In this document: piece by piece, positions 18,377-27,298 of the stretch
How positions within the stretch are numbered: the first letter of the stretch is position 1
How the letters are laid out: every line of letters begins with the position of its first letter
DNA from: Aurantimonas endophytica
GTDB taxonomy: Bacteria; Pseudomonadota; Alphaproteobacteria; Rhizobiales; Rhizobiaceae
Assembly (NCBI RefSeq): GCF_014196845.1
Contig: NZ_JACIEM010000004.1
Coordinates: 1-64,000, forward strand
Direction of reading: 5' to 3'
DNA: 64,000 nt
Position numbers and translations under genes: made by a program
The notes under the pieces: generated by a model
Database searches by the model: none
What the model was told of the DNA's origin: nothing
The model's input: only the letters and a program-made list of their open reading frames with translations

Positions 18377-19482
18377 TCAACCCGGTACCGCTCGATCATC
18401 GCTGCGTCGAGTTCGAGGCCGAAGCCCGGCCCCTGCGGAACGGCGATCATGCCGTCCTTCGGCTGCGGCTTGTTGGCTACCAGCCCCGGCCACAGAGGGT
18501 CGCGCTCGATGTTGGCGAAGCACTCGACCGCGATGCCATTGGGATAAGCGGCGAGCATCTGCAGCGCAATCTGCGGTTCCTCATGATGAGCAAGACCGAT
18601 ATCGTGGAGCTGGCAGAGCGCCGCCGCCCTTCGCCATTCGGTGATGCCGCCGGCCTCCGAAGCGTCGAAGTTCACGATGTCGACCGCACCCGCCTCGACC
18701 AATCGGCGGACCCCGGCCGCCGTCGACTCACTTTGCCCTGCATTGATCGGGATTGAGGTGACTCGCCGCACCCCTGCCATCAGACGCGCGTCATCGTACC
18801 AGTGGCAGGGCTCCTCGAACCAAGCGATATCGTATTTCTCGATTAGCCTGGCAAAGCGCTGGGCCTCGGCCAACGGCCAGCCGCGGTTCGCATCGACGGC
18901 GAGCATGAAGTCCGGCCCGCCGCCTTCGCGAGCGGCCGCCACACGCTCGGCATCCTTCTCGGCGCTGAGCCCGCCGACCTTGACCTTGCAGCCGGCCATG
19001 CCCCACTCCCGGAGCTGCTCCATCTCGCGCCCGAGGTCGGCGAGTGTCTTGTCCTGCTCGTAATAGCCACCGATCGAGATGATCGGCATCTCCTGCCGGA
19101 ACCCGCCGAGCAGCCGACAAACGTTTACTCCGGCTGCCTTGCCCATCAAGTCCCAGAGCGCTGTGTCAACGCAGGCGATTGCCTCCATTACCAGTTTGCG
19201 GTCGCGGTTCCATTCGGCTAGCCGAAACATCTTCGCCCAGATTCGTTCGACCGCATGGACCTCTTCGCCGATCACGATCGGTGCGAGCTCGTCCTCGATG
19301 ATCTTCACGATGTCACGGATGTGGGTCCGGTTGTCGCCATTGTAGACTTCGCTGACGAGGCCTTCGTCGGTCTGCATTCGGGTGATGACGGTACAGCGGC
19401 TGGTGACGTTGTAGCGGCTACCGCCGAAATCTCGGCTGAGCGGAATCTCGATGGGGATGAGCTCGATGCCCGTGATCTTCAT
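18373..19482 (-). CDS. Mandelate racemase / muconate lactonizing enzyme family protein
   Basis: Starting at ATG 19482 (MKITGIELIPIEIPL), the 369 residues show the two-domain enolase-superfamily layout. Catalytic features seen are KVK in GCKVKVGG (KxK), and metal ligands in AVDANRGW, WFEEP and NAGQSES. A His-Asp pair is also present (FDASEAGGITEW and AHHEEP). The KxK plus His-Asp set places it in the mandelate racemase subgroup, whose members abstract a proton alpha to a carboxylate (racemisation or acid-sugar dehydration). Operon context with an argininosuccinate-lyase-like enzyme suggests a role after or before a lyase step. The substrate is unknown. Confidence 0.85.
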   Translation of the reverse strand: MKITGIELIPIEIPLSRDFGGSRYNVTSRCTVITRMQTDEGLVSEVYNGDNRTHIRDIVKIIEDELAPIVIGEEVHAVERIWAKMFRLAEWNRDRKLVMEAIACVDTALWDLMGKAAGVNVCRLLGGFRQEMPIISIGGYYEQDKTLADLGREMEQLREWGMAGCKVKVGGLSAEKDAERVAAAREGGGPDFMLAVDANRGWPLAEAQRFARLIEKYDIAWFEEPCHWYDDARLMAGVRRVTSIPINAGQSESTAAGVRRLVEAGAVDIVNFDASEAGGITEWRRAAALCQLHDIGLAHHEEPQIALQMLAAYPNGIAVECFANIERDPLWPGLVANKPQPKDGMIAVPQGPGFGLELDAAMIERYRVD

Positions 19483-19513
19483 ATCGTTCTCGTTTCTTCG
19501 TGCTGTTGAAATG

Positions 19514-20416
19514 TCATTCGCCCTTGGCACCGCCTTCGGAGAGCCCGACGACGAGCTTGCGCTGGACGAGGAGGTAGAAGACGATCACGGGGATGGTGAT
19601 CAGCACAGCGCCGGACAGGAGCATGCCCCAAGAGTAGATGTTGTCCTGTCCGATCCAAGTCGCGAGGCCGAGCGGCAGCACCTTCTTGTTTTCGGAGGAT
19701 ATGAAGACCAGCGCGAAGAGGAACTCGTTCCAGGCATGGTTGAAGCTGAAGACCCCGACCGACACGAGGCCCGGGATCGCCAGCGGCAAGGTCACGCGCC
19801 ACATCGCCCCGAACCGCGTGCAGCCATCGACCATTGCACTTTCCTCAAGCGACATCGGGATCGCGTTGAAATACGAGCGCATGAACCAGAGTGCGAGCGG
19901 CAGAGTGAAGGCCGTATTGGCAACCACGAGAGAAAAGAGGGTGTCGGTGAGGCCCAGCTGGATCACGTAAATGTATAGAGGGAGTACGATCAGGACTTCC
20001 GGCAGCATGTAGCAGACAAGGGCTACGCGCGCGAAACCACCGATACCGAAGAAATTGAAGCGACTAAGGCTATACGCCCCCAGCCCACCGATCAGCAGCG
20101 ACAGAGCGGTCGCCGCACCTGCAACGATTACGCTATTGAGAAAATACGTGGCGAAGTTGGTCTGTATAAAGAGATCCCGATAGTTTTGAAGCGTCCAGTT
20201 CTCCGGAAGGAAGGTGGGCGGCGAGACATAGAGTTCCGAGCCCGGCTTGAAGGACGAGATTACCATCCAGAATAGCGGGAATCCGATGACCGTTACCGCA
20301 GTCAGCGCAAGCAGATAGAGCATGATGCGGTTGGCGAGGTAGTGCACATCCTCCATCTCGCGGTGGCGACGTGGCTCGACGCGGGCGGCCGCGTCCTGAG
20401 AAGCGGTTATAGTCAC
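19514..20416 (-). CDS. Carbohydrate-type ABC transporter permease (MalG/CUT1)
   Basis: The 300-residue integral membrane protein has about six membrane segments and the inner-loop EAA motif EESAMVDGCTRFGAMWRVTL followed by PLAIPG. It uses a GTG start at 20416 that overlaps the stop of the upstream permease gene by four bases. It forms the second half of the membrane channel with the protein encoded at 20413-21309 and is powered by the ATPase at 21302-22369. The CUT1 family mostly imports oligosaccharides and glycosides, but close relatives take other polar solutes. Confidence 0.9.
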   Translation of the reverse strand: MTITASQDAAARVEPRRHREMEDVHYLANRIMLYLLALTAVTVIGFPLFWMVISSFKPGSELYVSPPTFLPENWTLQNYRDLFIQTNFATYFLNSVIVAGAATALSLLIGGLGAYSLSRFNFFGIGGFARVALVCYMLPEVLIVLPLYIYVIQLGLTDTLFSLVVANTAFTLPLALWFMRSYFNAIPMSLEESAMVDGCTRFGAMWRVTLPLAIPGLVSVGVFSFNHAWNEFLFALVFISSENKKVLPLGLATWIGQDNIYSWGMLLSGAVLITIPVIVFYLLVQRKLVVGLSEGGAKGE

Positions 20417-21309
20417 TGCTTTTTCTCCGCGCGGCGCATCAGCAGGAAGTAGGCGGTGATCAGCACCGCAAGGATCAGGAAGGTCAGGATCGCGATCGCT
20501 GCCGCTCGTCCGAGCTCGAAATCGACGAAGGCCTTCTGGTAGACAAGGATCGGCAGGGTTGTGGTCGCGTCGAGCGGCCCGCCTCCGGTCAGGAGGTAGA
20601 TGATCTCGAATTTGTGGAAGGTCCAGATCGTGCGCAGCAGTGCGGTCAGGATGAAGACCGGCATCACGTAAGGCAGGGTGATCCGCCAGAACTGCTGGAA
20701 GGCACTAGCCCCGTCGATGCGCGCCGCCTCGTACTGTTCTTGCGGGATCGACTGCAGGATCCCGAGAACCGCCAGCACGACGAACGGGAAGAACTTCCAC
20801 ACCCCGACGATGATCACGGAAGCCATCGCCCACCGCGTGCTGCTCAGCCATTGCAGTGGCCCGCTGATGATCCCGAGGTCCGTGAGAAGGGAATTCAGGA
20901 TGCCGACGATATCGTGGAACATGTATCGCCAGACGAGGACCGCCACGATGGTCGGCACCAGATAGGGTGCCAGCAAGACAGCCCTGGCAATCCCCCGTCC
21001 TACGAAGTTCTGGTGCAGGAGCAGCGCCAGCAGGAGACCCAGCACCATCTCGATCGCGACGCTGCCGAAGACCCAGACGAAAGTGTTCGAAAGCGCCCGC
21101 CAAAACTGCCGACTTTCCAGTGCCCAAATGAAATTATCGAATCCGATCCAGGGACCCGACAGTTCGCCAAGTCCGACGCGCTGCATCGATGTGGCAAAGA
21201 CCGTGATCGTGGGAACGACCGAGAGCAGCAGCAGGAGCGCCACGCTCGGCGCGAGCGTCAGGTATGCCAGTGTCCGGTCGCCCGGCTGGACGGTTCGGAG
21301 TTCAGCCAT
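20413..21309 (-). CDS. Carbohydrate-type ABC transporter permease (MalF/CUT1)
   Basis: I take ATG 21309 ([19 protein letters not shown]) as the start, because the frame further upstream is Arg/Cys-rich and overlaps the ATPase gene extensively. The 298 residues carry six predicted membrane segments and the EAA loop EQYEAARIDGASAFQQFWRITLPY (interrupted here for length: EAARIDGA...RITLP). The start overlaps the end of the ATPase gene by eight bases, and the stop overlaps the next permease. It is one compact transporter operon. Confidence 0.9.
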   Translation of the reverse strand: MAELRTVQPGDRTLAYLTLAPSVALLLLLSVVPTITVFATSMQRVGLGELSGPWIGFDNFIWALESRQFWRALSNTFVWVFGSVAIEMVLGLLLALLLHQNFVGRGIARAVLLAPYLVPTIVAVLVWRYMFHDIVGILNSLLTDLGIISGPLQWLSSTRWAMASVIIVGVWKFFPFVVLAVLGILQSIPQEQYEAARIDGASAFQQFWRITLPYVMPVFILTALLRTIWTFHKFEIIYLLTGGGPLDATTTLPILVYQKAFVDFELGRAAAIAILTFLILAVLITAYFLLMRRAEKKQ

Positions 21310-22369
21310 TGAGGGACCTCCGCACACCGACACGCGTATCCTCGATCGCCAGCCCGCTCGCGGTGTCGAAGCACCGCACTTCGGTCTGCGGCACTGCGAA
21401 CGGGACGGTTTCGCCCTCATTCGCCGTGAACGGGACGTTCGACGGAATGCGTGCGATTACCTCGGTCTGCGGCAGATCACCCGAGACGCTGCCATAAATC
21501 AGCTTGTCGCCCCCAAGGTACTCCACTCGGCGAATTGCGAATGGCGCCGACAAGAACTCGGTAGCATTCGAGGTGTCTCCCGCGAAGGAATTGCTCGGCA
21601 GAAAGATCTCGGGTCGGAAGCCGACGGTGACTGCCCCTGTCTCGACCAGGTTCATCGGCGGCGAGCCGATAAACGTTGCAACAAAGGTGTCGGCAGGATG
21701 GGAGTAGATCTGTTCTGGCGTTCCAACCTGTCGGATCTTGCCGGCGCGCATAACCACGATGCGGTCGCCGAGGCCCATCGCCTCCACCTGGTCATGCGTG
21801 ACGTATATCGAGGTCACGCCGACCCGGTCCTGGAAACGCCGCAGCTCCTCGCGCGAGCTGTGGCGGAGCTTCGCGTCGAGGTTCGACAGCGGCTCGTCCA
21901 GCAGGAAAAGTTGCGGGTCGCGGACCAGCGACCGTGCAAGCGCCGTGCGCTGCCGCTCGCCGCCGGACGTCTGCCGCGGCTTTCGTTGCAGAAGCGCCTC
22001 GATGCCAACGAGGTCCGCCGCCCAGCGCACCTTCTCGTCGATTTTGGCCTTCTCGAAGCGGTTGACCCGCAACGGAAAGGCGATGTTCTCGTAGATCGTG
22101 AGATGCGGATAGAGCGCGTAATTCTGGAAGACCATCGCGACGTTGCGGTCCTTGGGCTTCAAGCGCGTCGCCACTTTTCCGCCGATCACGATGTCGCCGT
22201 AGGTCGGAAGTTCCAGCCCGGCGAGCATGCGCAGTAGCGTACTTTTGCCACATCCCGAGGGGCCAAGGAGCACGAGGAATTCGCCGTCATGGACCGTCAG
22301 ACTTACCTCCGAGACGGCCGTATGGCCCTCGAAGATTTTGCTGACCTGCCTGATTTCGACTTGCGCCAT
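21302..22369 (-). CDS. ABC transporter ATP-binding protein (UgpC/MalK type)
   Basis: The protein of 355 residues starts at ATG 22369 ([13 protein letters not shown]). It shows Walker [10 protein letters not shown] near residue 38, Q-loop FQNYALYPH, Walker [17 protein letters not shown] and the H-loop [11 protein letters not shown]-terminal TOBE/MalK regulatory domain ends in a segment with [10 protein letters not shown]. The signature motif reads [15 protein letters not shown] instead of the usual LSGGQ, a mild deviation still compatible with activity. It energises the two CUT1 permeases downstream. Confidence 0.9.
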   Translation of the reverse strand: MAQVEIRQVSKIFEGHTAVSEVSLTVHDGEFLVLLGPSGCGKSTLLRMLAGLELPTYGDIVIGGKVATRLKPKDRNVAMVFQNYALYPHLTIYENIAFPLRVNRFEKAKIDEKVRWAADLVGIEALLQRKPRQTSGGERQRTALARSLVRDPQLFLLDEPLSNLDAKLRHSSREELRRFQDRVGVTSIYVTHDQVEAMGLGDRIVVMRAGKIRQVGTPEQIYSHPADTFVATFIGSPPMNLVETGAVTVGFRPEIFLPSNSFAGDTSNATEFLSAPFAIRRVEYLGGDKLIYGSVSGDLPQTEVIARIPSNVPFTANEGETVPFAVPQTEVRCFDTASGLAIEDTRVGVRRSLNG

Positions 22370-22379
22370 GCGTCTCTCC

Positions 22380-23915
22380 TCACCCGCTCTGGACGTCGGC
22401 AGGGCTAAACGCCCGCACACGTGCCTCGAGCTCGGCATATGCCGCTTCGATCCGGCCTGAAACGACCGCCAGCTCTTGCTGGTCGTGGGCGATCAGTTCG
22501 CGCCGACGCTTGATCATTTCTTCCATTCGCTCCGGTGCGGGCCCACCGGTCGCCTGCCTGCTGCGCACGTTCTCCATCGGATCGAGCGCTACCGTCACCT
22601 CTGCGGCGGTCAGGCCGAGCCGGCGTCCGAAGAGCGCCTCAGCTGCCTCCTCTACATCCTCGACCTTGATCTCGTCGGCAGTCCTTCCGCGCTCGAGCGC
22701 CTCTCGTACAACTCGACCGACCACGTTGTGCGCCATGCGGAATGAAAGCCCAGACGAGCGCACAATGACGTCCGCCAGCTCGGTTGCCGTCCCGTACCCG
22801 ATCTCGGCAGAGCGGCGCATCGCCTCGGCGCGCACCTTTAGCGTCGCCAACGCCCCGTCGAATGCCGTTAGAGCCAAAGCGGCGCGCTCGATCGTGTCGA
22901 GCGCTGCCGGATTGGCCGCGCTGACGCCGTCGTTCACGTCGGCAAAGGCGGTGTTCTTTGCGCAGGAAAGGACAGTGCCAAGCATGCCGGTCGCCATCCC
23001 TGCAATCGCCTTCACATGCTCCATGGTCGCCGGATTTTTTTTCTGAGGCATGATGCTCGAGACGCTCGAATAGGCGTCATCGAACTCGATGAAGCCGAAT
23101 TCCATGGTGTTCCAGCTCTGTAGATCGGTCGCGAGCCGGGATACGCCGGTCATCAGGATCGCAAGTGCAGCGGCGCTCTCCTGAAGGTCGTCACGAGACG
23201 CAACTGCCTCGTACGCGACCTCCACCAGATCGGCGAAGCCCAGCATTTCACGTGTCGCCTCGCGGCTGATTGGAAAGCCTGTCGTCGCCAAAGCTCCGGC
23301 GCCAAGAGGTGAGCGATCGCAGCAGTCCAGGGCGGCGCGCAGCCGCCGGAAATCGCGTTCCAGCCCGTCCGAAGCCGCGACGAGATAGTAGCCGAAGGTA
23401 ATGGGTTGGGCATGTTGTGTGTGGGTGTAGCCCGGCATCACGGTTTCGACGTGATCAGCCGCGAGCTCTATGAGGGTCGTGCGAAGGTGCCCGACTGTCT
23501 GCAGCAGGTCGATGAGGCGCGCGCGCAACGCCATGCGCCAGGCAGTCGTATGAAGATCGTTGCGGCTTCGCCCGGTGTGAAGTCGGCCGCCCACGTCGGG
23601 TCCCAATGCGCCGATGATGTAGCGCTCGACGTAAGAGTAGACGTCCTCCGCCTTGTAATCGATCTCGAGTGCCTCAGGCCCCTCGTCCTGAAGCGCCAGC
23701 AGCGTATCGAGAATGCTGCGGATAGCATCCGGCGCTACGATCTCCTGATCAGCCAGCATCAGCGCATGGGCCAGGTGAATGTTCATCTCGTGGCCGAAGG
23801 TGTGCTTGAGTCCGGCTGCGACGCCATAAGCGTAATATGAAGCGACAAGGCTCGGTGCTGGAGGCGAAGACACGCGTTCGCGCAGCGACACGTCGCCGGC
23901 TGGAGAATTCTTCAT
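22380..23915 (-). CDS. Argininosuccinate lyase-like (fumarase/aspartase superfamily) enzyme
   Basis: The three conserved superfamily regions are clear: GRSRNDLH near residue 115, YTHTQHAQP near 162, and the catalytic loop [15 protein letters not shown] near 290. At 511 residues it is longer than usual argininosuccinate lyases (about 460-470), with N- and C-terminal extensions. It sits between a solute-binding protein and ABC transporter genes rather than in an arginine operon, so it is probably a catabolic paralog. It would release fumarate from an N-substituted aspartate-type substrate; ethylenediaminedisuccinate lyase is a known member of this kind. The exact substrate is inferred, not shown. 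Confidence 0.8.
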   Translation of the reverse strand: MKNSPAGDVSLRERVSSPPAPSLVASYYAYGVAAGLKHTFGHEMNIHLAHALMLADQEIVAPDAIRSILDTLLALQDEGPEALEIDYKAEDVYSYVERYIIGALGPDVGGRLHTGRSRNDLHTTAWRMALRARLIDLLQTVGHLRTTLIELAADHVETVMPGYTHTQHAQPITFGYYLVAASDGLERDFRRLRAALDCCDRSPLGAGALATTGFPISREATREMLGFADLVEVAYEAVASRDDLQESAAALAILMTGVSRLATDLQSWNTMEFGFIEFDDAYSSVSSIMPQKKNPATMEHVKAIAGMATGMLGTVLSCAKNTAFADVNDGVSAANPAALDTIERAALALTAFDGALATLKVRAEAMRRSAEIGYGTATELADVIVRSSGLSFRMAHNVVGRVVREALERGRTADEIKVEDVEEAAEALFGRRLGLTAAEVTVALDPMENVRSRQATGGPAPERMEEMIKRRRELIAHDQQELAVVSGRIEAAYAELEARVRAFSPADVQSG

Positions 23916-23981
23916 AGTGGCTTTCCGTTGAGGAGTGAGATGGCGGCCCGAAGGAACTGCTCGGGCCGCCTTGATGCAGTG

Positions 23982-25322
23982 CTAGTTGGCGGCCTTCAGG
24001 TCGTCCACGATGGCCTGCATTTCAGCCTGGCCCCAAGCTGCGGCCTCGGCCGGGTCTTCGCCCATCAGCACGACCCGTTGAACAACGTCCGCCGGAATGT
24101 GCCGCGCGACAATGGAGCCGATATAGGGATTGACGACACCTGAGCGGACGACTTTGCCGTCGACGAACGTCGCGCCTGCCTCGGTCTCGAAATCGAGTCC
24201 GTTAGAGGTGTCGTAGGCCATCTCTGCGAATTCAGCACGTCCGCCCATGAGAGGCGTTCCGCGCTCGATTACCTGCGCCTGCACGTCAAGCAGGGGTGGC
24301 ACGAGATGCGGGAAGGCAGTCAAGGAGAAGTCCGCCAGCCGATCTCCGGTCGTGATGAACTTTAAGAACTCGCGGGCTGCCTCATAATTCTCCGCTCCCA
24401 CGGCCTCGGACGCCAAGGCAAAACCGTTCGCGTTAACAAATTTGACCCCAGAGCCGCTTGGGCCGACCGGGAGCGGGGCGACGGTGGTGTTGGCGAAGAG
24501 GTCTGGGGTATTTGCCTGCGCATTTGCCGCAAGACGCGGCGCATAGATGTCCTGACCGATACGTCCGGTGAGGTAGACGTTGATCATGTCACCGTAGGAA
24601 TAGGAGTTGATCCCTGTCGGCGAGAACGCGGCCATATCCCGGAGGAACTCTAATGCCGCGATGGTGCCCGGATTGTCGAAGGTCACGTTCAGGTCGGCGT
24701 CGAAGTAGGTTCCGCCGGCTGACCAGATCATGTGCGACAGAAAGATACTGGTCATCCGGTTCTTGCCCGCCGGAAAGATGAACCCAAAATTGTCGCCTTC
24801 GGTCAGCGCCTCGGCATTTGCCTTTAACTCTTCCCAGTTGGCGGCTGGCTTCAGGCCAAGTTCCTCGAAGCGATCAGTGCGGTTGAAGTAAAGGCTGAAA
24901 TTGCCCAGCGTGTAGGGAATATCGTAGATTTCGTCGTCGACCTGCACGAGTGCACCGGGAACGTAGCCATCACGGCCGATCTCATCGACGAGATCGTTCA
25001 AGGGCCGGATGTAACCGCGCCGGGCAAATTCGAAGCGCTCTTCCGGGAGAAGCTTGAAGACCTCCGGCATGGTCTTGGTGTTGATAGATGCCATGACTTT
25101 CTGCAGGCGGCCGTCGGTGCTGATGACCTCCATCTCGATCTTGACGTCCGGATTCTGCGCCTCGAACTCGGCGATCGCCTTGTTAAAGAACTCGATGCTC
25201 GGCGGGTCTGTCTCGTTATGGAGGAAGCGCACGATCTGAGTCTGTGCTGCGGCAATCGACGTGAGGCTGACCGACATAAGACAAGCCGTCAGCAGACCGC
25301 GTAGCGGTACGCCGTATTTCAT
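23982..25322 (-). CDS. ABC transporter extracellular solute-binding protein (carbohydrate family 1)
   Basis: The 446-residue protein starts at ATG 25322 after a strong GGGAGGG ribosome-binding site. Its Sec signal peptide of about 26 residues ends in IAAAQT. The mature part has the family-1 solute-binding pattern: FNKAIAEFEAQNPDVKIEME, then YDIPYTLGNFSLYFNRTD and LGLKPAANWEEL. It would bind the substrate in the periplasm and deliver it to the two permeases encoded downstream. It is the first gene of the minus-strand operon and the likely most highly expressed one. It is divergent from the LysR gene. Confidence 0.9.
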   Translation of the reverse strand: MKYGVPLRGLLTACLMSVSLTSIAAAQTQIVRFLHNETDPPSIEFFNKAIAEFEAQNPDVKIEMEVISTDGRLQKVMASINTKTMPEVFKLLPEERFEFARRGYIRPLNDLVDEIGRDGYVPGALVQVDDEIYDIPYTLGNFSLYFNRTDRFEELGLKPAANWEELKANAEALTEGDNFGFIFPAGKNRMTSIFLSHMIWSAGGTYFDADLNVTFDNPGTIAALEFLRDMAAFSPTGINSYSYGDMINVYLTGRIGQDIYAPRLAANAQANTPDLFANTTVAPLPVGPSGSGVKFVNANGFALASEAVGAENYEAAREFLKFITTGDRLADFSLTAFPHLVPPLLDVQAQVIERGTPLMGGRAEFAEMAYDTSNGLDFETEAGATFVDGKVVRSGVVNPYIGSIVARHIPADVVQRVVLMGEDPAEAAAWGQAEMQAIVDDLKAAN

Positions 25323-25424
25323 TGTTCCCTCCCAGGTTTTTTGAAGAGTGCTAGGCGACTAGCAACCCTTGGTCGGAAGGCTACCACTGGCTAGGGATGT
25401 GTCAATCGGATAGGAAGAATATGA

Positions 25425-25445
25425 GATATACGAAATGCGGATATC
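25425..25445. promoter_or_regulatory. LysR-type T-N11-A box (GATAT-N11-ATATC)
   Basis: A perfect five-base inverted repeat, GATAT and ATATC, is separated by exactly 11 bases and ends three bases before the LysR start codon at 25449. It fits the consensus T-N11-A operator bound by LysR-type regulators. It lies in the 126-base divergent region shared with the solute-binding protein gene. Its position over the ribosome-binding region implies autorepression plus control of the transport and lyase operon. Binding itself is inferred. Confidence 0.7.
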
Positions 25446-25448
25446 ACG

Positions 25449-26348
25449 ATGTTCGACTTTGCTTCACTTCGCGTATTCGTCGCTGCCGCAGAGTGCCGCA
25501 GCTTTTCCCTCGCAGCCATCAACCTGGGTGTGGCTCAACCGACAGTTAGTCGAGTGATAAAGGAATTAGAGGCGGCATGGGGCGAGCCACTCTTCTACCG
25601 CACCGGCCGGGGTGTCGAGTTATCTGAATTCGGCGAGATGGCTTTTGGTCGTGCGCGTGACCTCCTGGTGCATGGCGAGCAGGTCATGGTGGATCTACGT
25701 GAAACCAATCGACGCCCTGTTGGACAGGTGACGATCGGCGTGCCACCGTCTTTGGTCGGATCGGTCATCCCCGAACTTGCGCAAGGCCTCGGTAATGAGG
25801 AGCCAGGGATCAAGCTGCGAGTTCGCGAAGGCTTTAGCGATCAGATCGATCGCTGGGTGAAGGATGGTTCAGTCGAGATCGGCCTTGTCAGTAAGTATCG
25901 CGAGGCTGAACAAGCGGTCGAAGGGGAGTTCTTCTGTTCGCCTCTCATTTTGGCACGGATCCGCAATGAGCAACCAATGCCGCCCACGATCGACTTTTCG
26001 GAACTCGAGGGAAAGCTTTTGGTGCTGCCTATCCCCCCAAATGGCCTCCGTCTCGCCGTGGGAGGCGTAGCTCGGCGGTTGCGTATCGCCCTAAACGTCT
26101 TTGTCGATGCGGAGTCGATCGTGGCGCAGAAGTTGGTTGCCGAAAAATGCGGTTGCTACATGATAAAGGCCGCTTACTCGTTGGACCCTGAGCAGGACTC
26201 GCAGTTCGACCGAAGCCTGATCGTGAACCCTCAGATCTGGCGAGCAGTGACAATGCGCACGACGCAGACCCGGCCGCTCAACAAGGCCACTCGTGAAGTC
26301 GCCGAGCGGATCAAAGGCGTCCTGCGGGCTTTTCCAGCTAGCATGTAG
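25449..26348 (+). CDS. LysR-type transcriptional regulator
   Basis: The 299-residue protein begins MFDFASLRVFVAAAECRSFS and has the classic N-terminal winged helix (LAAINLGVAQPTVSRVIKEL, residues about 20-42). An effector-binding domain follows with VGQVTIGVPPSLVGSVIPEL near residue 92. It is divergent from the ABC transporter/lyase operon, with a T-N11-A box in between, so it is almost certainly the local regulator of that operon. Its inducer would be the transported compound or a breakdown product. Confidence 0.9.
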   Translation: MFDFASLRVFVAAAECRSFSLAAINLGVAQPTVSRVIKELEAAWGEPLFYRTGRGVELSEFGEMAFGRARDLLVHGEQVMVDLRETNRRPVGQVTIGVPPSLVGSVIPELAQGLGNEEPGIKLRVREGFSDQIDRWVKDGSVEIGLVSKYREAEQAVEGEFFCSPLILARIRNEQPMPPTIDFSELEGKLLVLPIPPNGLRLAVGGVARRLRIALNVFVDAESIVAQKLVAEKCGCYMIKAAYSLDPEQDSQFDRSLIVNPQIWRAVTMRTTQTRPLNKATREVAERIKGVLRAFPASM

Positions 26349-26469
26349 ATGCAGCGGACGAGCCTTATTCGACGCGGCCATTGAGGCGCCACAAAAGCCG
26401 CGCAGTCCCGCTTTTGGTGCACAGGGGAGGACGCTACGACAATCCCTCAAGGGACAGGAGCAGCTGCTT

Positions 26470-27189
26470 ATGCCCATTCGCGTCGGCGTTGCCGGCTGGT
26501 CGATCCCATCGGCGCTGTCAGAGCAGTTCCCTTTGGTGGGCACGCACCTTAAACGTTATGGCTCACGCTTTTCATGTGTCGAAATCAACAGCAGCTTTTA
26601 TCGGCCGCACCGCCGCGCAACCTACGAGCGATGGGCGGCGAGCGTACCGTCCGGATTCCAGTTCAGCGTCAAGCTTCCTAAAGCGATCACGCACGAGCGC
26701 CGGCTCGAGGATTGCGGAATGCTGATCGAGCGCTTCGCTGAGGAGACGAGCGGCTTGGGCGACAAACGCGGTCCGGTGCTGGTCCAGCTTCCCCCGAGCC
26801 TTCTCTACCCCGGCGATATCGCCGTACGATTTTTCGACGAGCTGAAGGCGATGATCGACGCCACTGTCGTCCTAGAGCCGCGGCATGCCAGCTGGTTCGA
26901 GCCAGAGGTGGACCGGATGCTGGAAATGCAGCGAGTATCACGGGTCGCGGCAGATCCGGCCAAATTGTCGGCTGCAGCGATCCCAGGAGGCGCGAGCGAC
27001 ATTGCCTATTTTCGGCTGCACGGTTCTCCCAGCGTCTACCGGTCACCATACGACGAGAGGGCCATCGAAGCGCAGGCGGAAGTCGTCGTTCCGCTCAGCG
27101 CACATGCAGATGTCTGGACGATCTATGACAACACCACACTCGGGGCTGCGACAGCTAACGCGCTGCAGCTTGTCGAAGCCGTTCGTTGA
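26470..27189 (+). CDS. DUF72 domain-containing protein
   Basis: ATG 26470 is chosen because it has AGGAG ten bases upstream and opens the family motif (R)VGVAGWSIP. The longer frame would overlap the LysR gene. The 239 residues carry DUF72 hallmarks: FSCVEINSSFYRPHR.ATYERWA near residue 40, KLPKAITHERRL, GPVLVQLPPSL, and VLEPRHASWFEPEV near 140. The C-terminal YFRLHGSPSVYRSPY is also typical. The family has a TIM-barrel-like fold of unknown function. It follows the LysR gene on the same strand, and any functional link is unclear. Confidence 0.85.
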   Translation: MPIRVGVAGWSIPSALSEQFPLVGTHLKRYGSRFSCVEINSSFYRPHRRATYERWAASVPSGFQFSVKLPKAITHERRLEDCGMLIERFAEETSGLGDKRGPVLVQLPPSLLYPGDIAVRFFDELKAMIDATVVLEPRHASWFEPEVDRMLEMQRVSRVAADPAKLSAAAIPGGASDIAYFRLHGSPSVYRSPYDERAIEAQAEVVVPLSAHADVWTIYDNTTLGAATANALQLVEAVR

Positions 27190-27298
27190 TACGAAGTCAG
27201 ACGATGAAAATCATCCAGCTGCCGAATGTCTATGTTGATCTCAAGCAATGGTCGCTCAGGGCCGATTCGAGAACGTCCGCTTCCGGCGATCTACGCGG

